The notes beneath the pieces were generated by a model. It did not search any database and was not told the DNA's origin. It was given only the letters and a program-made list of their open reading frames with translations. The translations under genes and the position numbers were made by a program. A DNA stretch of 64,000 bases from Brevibacterium sp. JSBI002 (lineage in GTDB: Bacteria > Actinomycetota > Actinomycetes > Actinomycetales > Brevibacteriaceae), in contig NZ_CP110341.1 in the NCBI RefSeq assembly GCF_026013965.1, positions 1,240,001 through 1,304,000 on the forward strand. The letters are read 5' to 3'. Shown here piece after piece: positions 54,015 through 62,096 of the stretch; the first letter of the stretch is position 1, and each line of letters opens with the position of its first letter.

Positions 54015-55532
54015 ATGAGGAAGACCGAATCTGCGGAGGCGCCAGTGCCGACCCGCCTGGGGCCCAGCCCCGAACAGTTGGCGGCCCATCGCATCAGTCC
54101 GCGCTTCTACAACGCCGATCTCGCCCCGTCCCGCAAGGAGGGGCGCAGCTGGACGGCCTACAGTGTCTTCACCCTGTGGGCCAACGACGTGCACTCTCTG
54201 GGCAACTACGGCTTCGCTCTCGGACTCTTCGCACTCGGCCTCGGAGCCTGGCAGATCCTCGTGGCCCTCCTCGTCGGTGCGGCTCTGCTGTTCTTTCTGC
54301 TCACCCTCTCCGGTTTCATGGGCTACAAGACGGGCGTGCCCTATCCGGTGATGAGCCGGATCTCCTTCGGCATCCACGGGGCCCAGCTGGCCGCCTCGGT
54401 GCGGGGCATCGTCGCCATCGCCTGGTTCGGCATCCAGACCTACCTGGCCTCGAGCGTCCTCAACGTCGTGCTGCTGACGATGTTCCCGGGACTGCAGTCA
54501 TGGGCCGATGCCGAATTCCTCGGACTCTCCGGGCTCGGCTGGTTCTCCTTCACTCTGCTGTGGGCCATCCAAGTCATCATCGTCAGCTACGGGATGGAGA
54601 TGATCCGCCGCTACGAAGCCATCGCCGGACCGATCATCCTCGTGACCTTCCTCGCCCTGGCCGTCTGGATGCTCATCCGCGTCGACTTCTCCATTGCGTG
54701 GTCGACCGACGACGCGCTCAGCGGCTGGGAGATGTGGGCTCACATCTTCGGCGGCGGCGCGCTGTGGGTGTCCATCTACGGCACCTTCGTCCTCAACTTC
54801 TCCGACTTCTCGAGGGCCGCGAAGAAGCGCGGTTCGATCGTCGTCGGCAACTTCTGGGGCATCCCAGTGAACATGCTCGTCTTCGGACTCGTCGTCATCT
54901 CGCTGGCCGGCGCACAGTACAAGATCGACGGCACCGTCATCACCTCACCGGCCGATATCGTCCAGTCGATCGGCAGTCCGGTCCTGCTCGTGCTGGCTTC
55001 CCTGTCTCTTCTCCTGCTCACCGTCGCAGTCAACCTCATGGCGAACTTCGTCGCCCCGACCTATGCGTTGACGAATCTGTTCCCGCGCCACCTGAACTTC
55101 CGCAGCGCCGCCATCATCTCCGCCGTCATCGGCTTCGTCATCCTGCCCTGGAACCTATATGACTCACCGGTGGTCATCGTCTACTTCCTCGGCGGACTCG
55201 GCGCCCTGCTCGGACCCCTGTTCGGCGTGATCATGGTCGACTACTGGGTGGTGCGCAGAACGAAGGTCAATGTGCCCCAGCTCTACACCGAAGCCGGCGA
55301 CGGTGAGTACTTCTACCACCGCGGAGTCAACTGGCGAGCCATCGGAGCCTTCATCCCCGCCTCGGCGATCTCACTGGTCTTCGCACTCGTCCCCGCGTTC
55401 TCCGGCATCTCCGAGTTCTCCTGGTTCTCCGGGGCCGCAATCGCCGCGCTCATCTACTTCGTCATCGCCCGCCGCGACTTCACCTTCCGTGAGGTCGACG
55501 GTGAGGAGATCGCCGTCCCGACCCACCACTGA
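54015..55532 (+). CDS. NCS1 family permease (hydantoin/allantoin/cytosine type)
   Basis: A 505-residue NCS1 carrier related to Mhp1. It has ISPRFYNADLAPSRKEGRSW and YSVFTLWANDVHSLGNYGFA, the NCS1 N-terminal signature, then GVPYPVMSRISFGIHGAQLA and SGWEMWAHIFGGGALWVSIYG. These carriers import hydantoins, allantoin, uracil or cytosine with Na+. AAGGAG precedes the ATG at 54015. It is 13 bp upstream of an Asp/Glu/hydantoin racemase-family gene, which makes a cyclic ureide or similar compound the likely cargo. Confidence 0.88.
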   Translation: MRKTESAEAPVPTRLGPSPEQLAAHRISPRFYNADLAPSRKEGRSWTAYSVFTLWANDVHSLGNYGFALGLFALGLGAWQILVALLVGAALLFFLLTLSGFMGYKTGVPYPVMSRISFGIHGAQLAASVRGIVAIAWFGIQTYLASSVLNVVLLTMFPGLQSWADAEFLGLSGLGWFSFTLLWAIQVIIVSYGMEMIRRYEAIAGPIILVTFLALAVWMLIRVDFSIAWSTDDALSGWEMWAHIFGGGALWVSIYGTFVLNFSDFSRAAKKRGSIVVGNFWGIPVNMLVFGLVVISLAGAQYKIDGTVITSPADIVQSIGSPVLLVLASLSLLLLTVAVNLMANFVAPTYALTNLFPRHLNFRSAAIISAVIGFVILPWNLYDSPVVIVYFLGGLGALLGPLFGVIMVDYWVVRRTKVNVPQLYTEAGDGEYFYHRGVNWRAIGAFIPASAISLVFALVPAFSGISEFSWFSGAAIAALIYFVIARRDFTFREVDGEEIAVPTHH

Positions 55533-55545
55533 TCGGAGCCGAATC

Positions 55546-56373
55546 GTGAGAATCCTCGTCGTCAACGTCAATACGACCGAGTCCATGACCGAGGGCATCG
55601 CCCGCGTGGCACGGCAGGCCGCCTCGGCGGGAACCGAGATCATCGGGCTGACCCCAGAGTTCGGAGCCGAATCCTGCGAAGGCAACGTCGAAAGCCATCT
55701 CGCGGCGCTCGGCGTCATGGACGCCGTCCTGAAATATCCCGGCGAATTCGACGCCGTGATCCAGGCCGGGTACGGAGAGCACGGCCGCGAGGGCCTGCAG
55801 GAGCTGTTGGACGTGCCTGTCATCGACATCACCGAGGCGGGGGCGGCCCTGGCGATGTTCCTCGGCCGCCGCTATTCCGTCGTCACCACGCTCGACCGGA
55901 CCGTCCCGCTCATCGAGGACCGGCTGCTGTTGGCCGGGCTCGACTCGCACTGCGTGTCCGTGCGGGCTTCGGGAATGGCCGTGCTCGAGCTCGAGGAGAA
56001 TCCGCAGGCAGCGATCGAGGCGATCGCCGATCAGGCCGCCGAGGCGGTCGACCGTGACCGTGCCGAGGTCATCGTGCTCGGCTGCGGTGGGATGGCCGAG
56101 CTCGGGGCGACGATCACGGAGCGCTGTGCCGTCCCCGTCGTCGACGGGGTCGCTGCCGCCGTGCGCGTGGCCGAATCTCTCGTCGGTCTGGGGCTGAGCA
56201 CCTCGAAGGTGCGCACCTATGCGCCTGCCCGTGAGAAGAAGCTCAGCGGCTGGCCGCTCGGTCAGTCGACGTCGGCCGGATCCGCTGCGATGGGTTCTGC
56301 ATCCTCTGCGGCCGGGACCGCAGCGGACTCGGCATCCTCTGCGGCGGGATCGGCGGCGGCCGGATCGCACTGA
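55546..56373 (+). CDS. Asp/Glu/hydantoin racemase-superfamily enzyme with one catalytic Cys
   Basis: A 275-residue protein beginning (GTG) MRILVVNVNTTESMTEGI, the superfamily start. The first catalytic Cys of racemases is replaced: QAGYGEHG has G75 where hydantoin racemases have ACFGDPG. The second Cys is present in VIVLGCGGM (C180). A Gly/Cys arrangement is known from arylmalonate decarboxylase. The last 35 residues are Ser/Ala/Gly-rich and overlap the convergent GntR gene by 112 bp. GGAG lies upstream of the start. The enzyme follows an NCS1 permease by 13 bp and probably acts on the imported compound. Confidence 0.8.
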   Translation: MRILVVNVNTTESMTEGIARVARQAASAGTEIIGLTPEFGAESCEGNVESHLAALGVMDAVLKYPGEFDAVIQAGYGEHGREGLQELLDVPVIDITEAGAALAMFLGRRYSVVTTLDRTVPLIEDRLLLAGLDSHCVSVRASGMAVLELEENPQAAIEAIADQAAEAVDRDRAEVIVLGCGGMAELGATITERCAVPVVDGVAAAVRVAESLVGLGLSTSKVRTYAPAREKKLSGWPLGQSTSAGSAAMGSASSAAGTAADSASSAAGSAAAGSH

Positions 56374-57050
56374 GCTTCTTCGGGCACGGTCTCGGCCAAC
56401 CGCTTCGAATGCTTGTCGTGCTGCTCCTGGCTCGTTCCCAGATGGCGACCGGCCAGGGACCCGGCCAGCGTCTGATCCCGGCGGGCGATGGCGTCGAAGA
56501 GCTCGGCATGCTCGGTGGCGACGACGGCAAGGTCATCATGCTGACTCAGCTGCCACCGCATCCGTGAATCCAGCAGGGCACCGATCTCTCCGAGGAGCTC
56601 ATTGCCCGAGAGTTCGGTGACGATGGCATGGAATTCCGCGGCACAGCGATGGGCACCGGCGACGTCCCCGGCATCGGCGAGCTCTCGGCCCTTGAGCATC
56701 GTGGCTTCCAGTCGGGCCAGGCCCTCACGGGTATGACGCTGAGCGGCGAGCTCGAACGAGAGGACGTCGAAGACCGTGCGCACCTCGTTGAGGTCGGCGA
56801 TGTCGCTGGGGGAGAACTCCCTGACCGTCGACCAGGTGTTCGGACGGTTCGTCACCAGCCCTTCCGAGGCGAGTTTCTTCAGCGCCTCGCGGATGGGCAC
56901 TCTTGAGACTCCGAGCTCAGTGGCGAGGTTGCGTTCGACGAGCCGCGAACCCGGTCGACGGTGGCCTTCGATGATCTCATTGCGCAGCGCCTCGGTGACC
57001 CGCATGGTCTCCGACTGGGGGCTTTCAGATGACTTCATCCCATCCTTCAT
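56262..57050 (-). CDS. GntR-family (FCD) transcriptional regulator
   Basis: A 262-residue regulator. The winged helix reads LRNEIIEGHRRPGSRLVERN, then LGVSRVPIREALKKLASEGLV; the FCD domain has LNEVRTVFDVLSFELAAQRH, EFHAIVTEL and HAELFDAIARRD. The C-terminal 30 residues are an Ala/Glu/Asp/Pro repeat tail that shares its DNA with the tail of the convergent racemase-like gene. Its start is one base after the stop of the DUF885 gene, so they are co-transcribed. It probably controls the NCS1-racemase operon. Confidence 0.9.
   Translation of the reverse strand: MKDGMKSSESPQSETMRVTEALRNEIIEGHRRPGSRLVERNLATELGVSRVPIREALKKLASEGLVTNRPNTWSTVREFSPSDIADLNEVRTVFDVLSFELAAQRHTREGLARLEATMLKGRELADAGDVAGAHRCAAEFHAIVTELSGNELLGEIGALLDSRMRWQLSQHDDLAVVATEHAELFDAIARRDQTLAGSLAGRHLGTSQEQHDKHSKRLAETVPEEAQCDPAAADPAAEDAESAAVPAAEDAEPIAADPADVD
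56299..56345. repeat. 14-bp direct repeat in the shared 3' tails
   Basis: GCATCCTCTGCGGC occurs at 56299-56312 and again at 56332-56345, 33 bp apart. It encodes the repeated SASSAAG unit in the racemase-like protein and the repeated AAEDA unit of the GntR protein on the other strand, so expansion by multiples of three would lengthen both tails. Confidence 0.7.
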
Positions 57051-57051
57051 C

Positions 57052-58725
57052 TCACTGTGAGCGCTTCATGGCGCGGCCCAGTGTATCGAGCCCGACCGAG
57101 CCGAGACCCAGCGCTCGGGTGTGGAAGTCCTTGAGATCGAAATCGGCACCCGCCGCAACCTTCGCCTCATCACGGTACTGCTCCCACAGTCGCTGACCGA
57201 TCTTGTAGCTCGGTGCCTGCCCGGGCCAGCCGAGGTAGCGGTCGAGCTCGAATGCCAGAAACGACCGGTCCATGGCCACATTGTCGGTGAGGAACTGCCA
57301 TGCCTTCTCTCGATTCCAGATCCCGCCGCCGAGTCTCTCAGGTGCCTCGAGGCCGAGGTGGAAGCCGATGTCGAGGACGACACGGGCGGCACGCAGCCGC
57401 TGCGAATCGAGCATGCCGAGGTAGTCGCCGGGATCGTCGAGGAATCCAAGGTCGGCCATGAGCTTCTCCGCGTACAGCGCCCACCCCTCACCGTGGCCGG
57501 ATACCCAGCACATGAGGCGGCGCCAGCGGTTGAGGGTGTCGGAGACGTAGGTGGCCTGACCGACTTGGAGATGGTGGCCGGGCACACCCTCGTGGTAGAC
57601 GGTGGTCTTCTCCTGCCAGGTGGCGAAGTCAGTGACGCCTTCGGGCACCGACCACCACATGCGGCCGGGGCGGGAGAAGTCGTCGGTCGGGCCGGTGTAG
57701 TAGATTCCGCCGGTGGCCGAAGGCGCGATCATGCATTCGATCGTGCGCACGGGTTCGGGAATGTCGAAATGGGACTTGCCGAGTTCGCGGATCGCCTCAT
57801 CGGCCACACCCTGCATCCAGTCCCGCAGCGCCTCGGTGCCGTGCAGGGTCCGCTGCGGGTCGTTGTTGAGAGCGTCCATGACCTCGAACAGGTCGGCGCC
57901 GGGCATGATCTTCTCTGCCACTTCGCGTTGCTCGGCATCGATGCGCTCGAGTTCTTCGAGGCCCCAGGCGTAGGTCTCGTCGAAGTCCACTTCGGCACCG
58001 AGGAAGTCCCGGGAATACAGCGCGTATGCTTCGCGACCGCACGCCTCGTCGTCACCGGCGGCGGGCAGCACCTGTTCGCCGAGGAATTCGGCCAGGTCCG
58101 AGGCGGACTTGCGGGCCGCCTCGGCGTGGGTGTCGAGATCCGAACGCAGAGCGTCGGGAACATCGGCGCCGGCGACGAGACGATCGAAGTTGCTGCCGGG
58201 CTCGGCCAGGGCACGGGCCTGGTCGATGACCTTCTCGACCTGGATACGGGCGGCGACGCGACCGTTGTCACGCGCCATCGCCAGGGACTCCTGGTATCCG
58301 GCCAGCGAGCCGGGCACGGCAGCCAGGGTGGTCGAGATCGTCTCCCAATCGGACACGGTCTCCGTGGGCATGAGGTCGAAGGCGTCGCGGACCTGCTGCA
58401 ACGGGGATTCGATGACGTTGAGGCTGGCGTGCTTGATCCCGGCGGCGAAGTAGTCGCGGTCGACGCCGAGGCGATCACGCATCGCATCGATGGTCACGAG
58501 GTCGACGTCGTCGAGGTCGGAGCCGTCCGCGGCCTCATCGAGGCGGGCCAGGGTCCGTACGGTGACATCGTTGACCGCGGAGAGCCCGGCCGGTGAGAAG
58601 TCGTCGAAGCCCTGTGCACCTTCGAGTCCGAGGTAGAGGGCGAGCGAGGGGGAGAGGGCGAGCATGTCATCGACGTAGTCTTCAGCGACCGCATCGACGG
58701 CGGAGGGGGTTCTCTTCACAGTCAT
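57052..58725 (-). CDS. DUF885 family protein (putative metallopeptidase)
   Basis: A 557-residue protein of the DUF885 family. It shows YVDDMLALSPSLALYLGLEG at the start, YHEGVPGHHLQVGQATYV with the HExxxHH metal motif, and GEGWALYAEKLMADLGFLDD, where the second Glu ligand is expected. The family contains zinc-dependent carboxypeptidase-like proteins of mostly unknown substrate. I start at the ATG at 58725 (MTVKRTPSAV). It precedes the GntR gene with a one-base gap. Confidence 0.88.
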   Translation of the reverse strand: MTVKRTPSAVDAVAEDYVDDMLALSPSLALYLGLEGAQGFDDFSPAGLSAVNDVTVRTLARLDEAADGSDLDDVDLVTIDAMRDRLGVDRDYFAAGIKHASLNVIESPLQQVRDAFDLMPTETVSDWETISTTLAAVPGSLAGYQESLAMARDNGRVAARIQVEKVIDQARALAEPGSNFDRLVAGADVPDALRSDLDTHAEAARKSASDLAEFLGEQVLPAAGDDEACGREAYALYSRDFLGAEVDFDETYAWGLEELERIDAEQREVAEKIMPGADLFEVMDALNNDPQRTLHGTEALRDWMQGVADEAIRELGKSHFDIPEPVRTIECMIAPSATGGIYYTGPTDDFSRPGRMWWSVPEGVTDFATWQEKTTVYHEGVPGHHLQVGQATYVSDTLNRWRRLMCWVSGHGEGWALYAEKLMADLGFLDDPGDYLGMLDSQRLRAARVVLDIGFHLGLEAPERLGGGIWNREKAWQFLTDNVAMDRSFLAFELDRYLGWPGQAPSYKIGQRLWEQYRDEAKVAAGADFDLKDFHTRALGLGSVGLDTLGRAMKRSQ

Positions 58726-58843
58726 GATGACCACCCTATCGCGAGCTGAGTCACAACCGCGGTGGACCGGACCACGCAATCGCTGAGAACCCGCTAATGT
58801 GTCACTGTTCCCCGCAGGCAGCAGAAAGTGAGACCGATCTCCA

Positions 58844-60040
58844 GTGGCACGAGCGAAGCTGTGGACGAAGGACTTCATCGTCGGAATCGGTCTCAACCTG
58901 ACGATGTCGATGGTCTTCTATCTGCTCATGACGTCGATGGCCGGGTACGCAGTAGCACGGTTCTCCGCCGGTGAGGCCGCAGCCGGCTTCGCCTCCTCGT
59001 CGTTCGTCGTCGGTGCCGTGGTCGCTCGCGTGCTCACCGGGAAATATCTCGACTTCATCGGGCGGCGCAAACTGCTCATCATCACCATGGCGGTCTCCGT
59101 GCTCGCCTCCCTGGCCTATATCTTCGCCGGCGATCTCACTCTGCTCCTGACGCTGCGCATCGTCCACGGTATCGCCTTCGGCGCCGGGAACACGGCGATC
59201 ATGACGGCTATCCAGAGCATCATTCCGGCCTCCCGCAGGGGAGAGGGCACCGGATACTTCGGCACGGCGACGACCCTGTCGACGGCGCTCGGACCGTATC
59301 TGGGGGTCCTCCTGCCCCGTGAGTTCGACTTCGCCATCCTCTTCGTCGCCTCGGCGTTCATGTCCGTCCTCGCCCTCATCTGCTGTTTCCTGATCCGGCT
59401 GCCCGTGCAGGAGATCAGCGACTATCAGAGGCGCACGAAATGGCATCTCAAACTCGGCACGCTCGTCGACCGGGACGGACTGCGGATCGGTTCGGTCATG
59501 CTCCTGGCCGGCACCGCGTATGCGGCAGCGCTGGTGTTCCTCGCCGGATATGCGGCCGAACACGGCGTCGCCTCCGCGGCGTCCCTGTTCTTCGTAGCCT
59601 TCGCCGTGGCCTCCCTGTTCGCCCGTCTGTTCGTCGGACGGCTGCAGGATACTCTCGGTGACAATGCGGTGATCTTGCCCGTCTTCATCGCCGATATCGC
59701 CGGCAATGTTCTGCTGGCGCTGTGGCCGACTATGGCGGGGATCGTCCTGGCCGGAGTGCTCATCGGTCTCGGCTTCGGCTCTCTCATGCCGTGTATGCAG
59801 GCCATCACCGTCAAGTCCGTGCCGATGAACCGTGTTCCCGTGGCCACCGCGTCATTCTTCCTCCTCCTCGACGCGGGGTCCGGCATCGGACCGGTCGTCC
59901 TCGGATTCCTCTACCCGTTCACCGGCGGAAACGGCATGTTCTTGGTCTGTGCCGGGCTCGTCGTGGTCGCCATCGGCGTGTACGTGTGGGTGCACGGGCG
60001 TCGCCGAGGCGGTCGCCCCGGCCGCGAATACCTCACCTGA
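58844..60040 (+). CDS. MFS transporter
   Basis: A 398-residue MFS protein with 12 helices, starting at a GTG: GIGLNLTMSMVFYLLMTSMA in helix 1, LTGKYLDFIGRRKLLI in loop 2-3 (motif A), GIAFGAGNTAIMTAI in helix 4 and RRGEGTGYFGTATTLSTALG in helix 5. The pattern suits drug- or sugar-efflux carriers of the YfcJ/YhhS type. It is divergent from the DUF885 gene and ends 3 bp before the 78-bp palindrome. Confidence 0.85.
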   Translation: MARAKLWTKDFIVGIGLNLTMSMVFYLLMTSMAGYAVARFSAGEAAAGFASSSFVVGAVVARVLTGKYLDFIGRRKLLIITMAVSVLASLAYIFAGDLTLLLTLRIVHGIAFGAGNTAIMTAIQSIIPASRRGEGTGYFGTATTLSTALGPYLGVLLPREFDFAILFVASAFMSVLALICCFLIRLPVQEISDYQRRTKWHLKLGTLVDRDGLRIGSVMLLAGTAYAAALVFLAGYAAEHGVASAASLFFVAFAVASLFARLFVGRLQDTLGDNAVILPVFIADIAGNVLLALWPTMAGIVLAGVLIGLGFGSLMPCMQAITVKSVPMNRVPVATASFFLLLDAGSGIGPVVLGFLYPFTGGNGMFLVCAGLVVVAIGVYVWVHGRRRGGRPGREYLT

Positions 60041-60043
60041 TCC

Positions 60044-60121
60044 CTCCCCAATTACTACCTGACGGGGGCCCAGCAACCTGGCGCCAGGTTGCTGGGCCCC
60101 CGTCAGGTAGTAATTGGGGAG
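60044..60121. repeat. 78-bp perfect palindrome, copy B
   Basis: Two 39-bp arms meet at 60082/60083 (centre CTGGC|GCCAG) and match base for base; the outer ends are CTCCCCAATT and AATTGGGGAG. It starts 3 bp after the MFS stop and ends about 30 bp before the nitrilase start. Compared with copy A at 45102-45177, the core is the same but GGCGGCC becomes GGGGGCC, CTCGC becomes CTGGC and TTGC becomes TTAC, each matched on the other arm. Confidence 0.92.
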
Positions 60122-60152
60122 ATAGGGTGGAGGGAACGACTGGAGGATGAGA

Positions 60153-60950
60153 ATGAAGTTCGCGCTCGCTCAGATCAATACCACCACGGAGGTGGCCGAC
60201 AACCTTGAGAAGGTCCGTTCCTATTCCCGCCGGGCCGCCGCGGCCGGCGCACGGTTCGTCGTCTTCCCCGAAGCGACGATGTCGGCGTTCGGATCCGGCC
60301 TGCGCGCCATCGCCGAGGAGCACTCCGAGTCGTGGCGGGCCGCGCTGAGCGAGCTCGCCGCCGAGACCGGAATCACCGTCGTCGTCGGCGAATTCGCGGC
60401 CACTGACGACAAGGTCGTCAACCTGCTCGCTGTCTATTCCCCTGACGGCCAGCGCAGCGACTATGCGAAGATCCACCTCTACGACGCCTTCGGATTCAAG
60501 GAGTCCGACACCGTCGAAGCGGGGGAGGAGCCGGTTTCCTTTACCATCGACGGCGAGGACATCGGCCTGGCCCTGTGCTACGACATCCGGTTCCCGAAGC
60601 TCTTCGCAGAACTCAGCCGGCGAGGCGCACGTCTCACCCTTGTCCCCGCCTCCTGGGGTGCGGGACCGCGCAAGGCAGAACAGTGGGAGATCCTCGCCCG
60701 CGCCCGAGCCCTGGACTCTAACATGTTCATCGCTGCCCTCGGTCAAGCTGATCCCGAAGTGACGGGCGTCGCGGTTCCGAAGAAAGGGCCGACCGGGGTC
60801 GGCCACAGTCTGGTCTCCGACCCGCTCGGGAAGGTGCTGAACTCACTCGACGGTGCCGAACGACTCGAGATCGTCGAGATCGACCTCGACGCTGCCGACA
60901 CTGCGGCGGAGACCGTCCCGGTGCTCACGAACGCGAAACTCGGGTATTGA
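60153..60950 (+). CDS. Nitrilase-superfamily carbon-nitrogen hydrolase
   Basis: A 265-residue amidase of the Nit family. The Glu-Lys-Cys triad is visible: Glu in FVVFPEATMSAFG, Lys in SDYAKIHLYDAFGFKES, Cys in LALCYDIRFPKLF. The layout resembles omega-amidase/Nit2-type and carbon-nitrogen hydrolase family 5 enzymes that hydrolyse small amides such as deaminated glutathione or ketoglutaramate. Of two close ATGs, that at 60153 is better spaced from GGAGG than that at 60147. Its leader includes the end of the palindrome. Confidence 0.9.
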   Translation: MKFALAQINTTTEVADNLEKVRSYSRRAAAAGARFVVFPEATMSAFGSGLRAIAEEHSESWRAALSELAAETGITVVVGEFAATDDKVVNLLAVYSPDGQRSDYAKIHLYDAFGFKESDTVEAGEEPVSFTIDGEDIGLALCYDIRFPKLFAELSRRGARLTLVPASWGAGPRKAEQWEILARARALDSNMFIAALGQADPEVTGVAVPKKGPTGVGHSLVSDPLGKVLNSLDGAERLEIVEIDLDAADTAAETVPVLTNAKLGY

Positions 60951-61011
60951 GTTTCGAGACGGTCGCTCAGCGCATTTCCGGTGAAAATGCGGCGACTGCA
61001 ATACTGTTCTC

Positions 61012-61707
61012 ATGAGTTCCGATTCAGAGGTCCAAGCGTCGCCGCCAGTTGAGGGGCTGCGCGAACGCAAGAAGCGTGAGCGCGGGCAGGCTCTGCGTCG
61101 CGCCGCCGTCGACCTCGCCCTGGAGAAGGGCTATCACAATGTCACTGTCGAAGACATCTGTGAGCGCTGCGGAGTCTCCCGGCGAACGTTCTTCAACTAC
61201 TACTCATCGAAGGAAGAGGCGCTGCTCGGCCGCGTGGACACCGTCTTCGACGAAGAGGACCAACCGGCTATCGAGGAATTCGAAGCCGGAGGACCCCATG
61301 GGCGCCTCGTCTCCGACCTCAAGCATCTGCTCGCATTCATCGTCGATACACGGATGAAGAAGCTCGACGATATGCACCAGTACCACCTCATGCTCAAACA
61401 GGATCCGTCGCTGATTCCGCTGCAGATGGCGCGAATGGGCAACAGCGAACGGCTCTTCCGGCAGATCATCCAACGACGGCTCGACGGGGCCGTCTTGCCG
61501 CCGGTGGATGTCATGGGGACTCATTCCGGTGACAATCCAGACCATGACATCGTCGTCTCTCCGCGCGCCGAGGCTGTCGCCGCCTTGTCGATGATGGTGC
61601 TCAAGACGACGTTCACCCGGATGCGGAGCGTCGACGGCGATCCGGGACCCGTGGTCGACACGCTGTTCGACGAACTGCGCGCACTCTTCCGCGAAGAGGC
61701 CGACTAG
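61012..61707 (+). CDS. TetR/AcrR-family transcriptional regulator
   Basis: A 231-residue regulator. The helix-turn-helix is LRRAAVDLALEKGYHNVTVE, then ICERCGVSRRTFFNYYSSKEEAL, a form common in actinobacterial TetR proteins near efflux genes. AATACT ends 6 bases before the ATG (leaderless). No efflux gene follows; the next gene is convergent. Its target is not evident. Confidence 0.9.
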   Translation: MSSDSEVQASPPVEGLRERKKRERGQALRRAAVDLALEKGYHNVTVEDICERCGVSRRTFFNYYSSKEEALLGRVDTVFDEEDQPAIEEFEAGGPHGRLVSDLKHLLAFIVDTRMKKLDDMHQYHLMLKQDPSLIPLQMARMGNSERLFRQIIQRRLDGAVLPPVDVMGTHSGDNPDHDIVVSPRAEAVAALSMMVLKTTFTRMRSVDGDPGPVVDTLFDELRALFREEAD

Positions 61708-61715
61708 AACTCAGG

Positions 61716-62096
61716 TCACCGACCCAGGTGCTGGTCCCAGGTCTGGGGGAGGCGCTTGCGCACATTGCGGCGCGGAGCCCGGAAGCCCGCCCGATCGCCC
61801 TTGCGGGTTTCGGACTCGGCTTCCGCGCTGGCCTGCTGGGCCGCATAGGCGATCGCCACCTGACGGATCGCTACGACCGCGGCCACAGCAGCCGCACTGG
61901 CCATCTCGTCGCTGATCGGTTCGCCGTCATCGGCGCGCACTTGTGAACGTCCCTCCACGGAGGGCCCCCGCAGGGCCCCGTCTGAGGCGGAGGCTCCGCC
62001 CTCCTCGGCGGCGGAATCCTCACCGAGGACGGCCACCTCGGCGTCGACTTCGCCGGGCAGGTTCGCCTCGGCGTCGGTCTGCAGATCATCGCTCAT
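61716..62096 (-). CDS. Acyl-CoA carboxylase epsilon subunit
   Basis: A 126-residue protein. The N-terminal 60 residues are acidic and low-complexity. The C-terminal half has [20 protein letters not shown] and a basic tail with [13 protein letters not shown], which follow the AccE/PccE pattern (VAAVVAxL...W...). Epsilon subunits stabilise actinobacterial acyl-CoA carboxylases. The start overlaps the stop of the beta subunit gene (ATGA at 62093-62096), which supports the assignment strongly. Confidence 0.8.
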   Translation of the reverse strand: MSDDLQTDAEANLPGEVDAEVAVLGEDSAAEEGGASASDGALRGPSVEGRSQVRADDGEPISDEMASAAAVAAVVAIRQVAIAYAAQQASAEAESETRKGDRAGFRAPRRNVRKRLPQTWDQHLGR

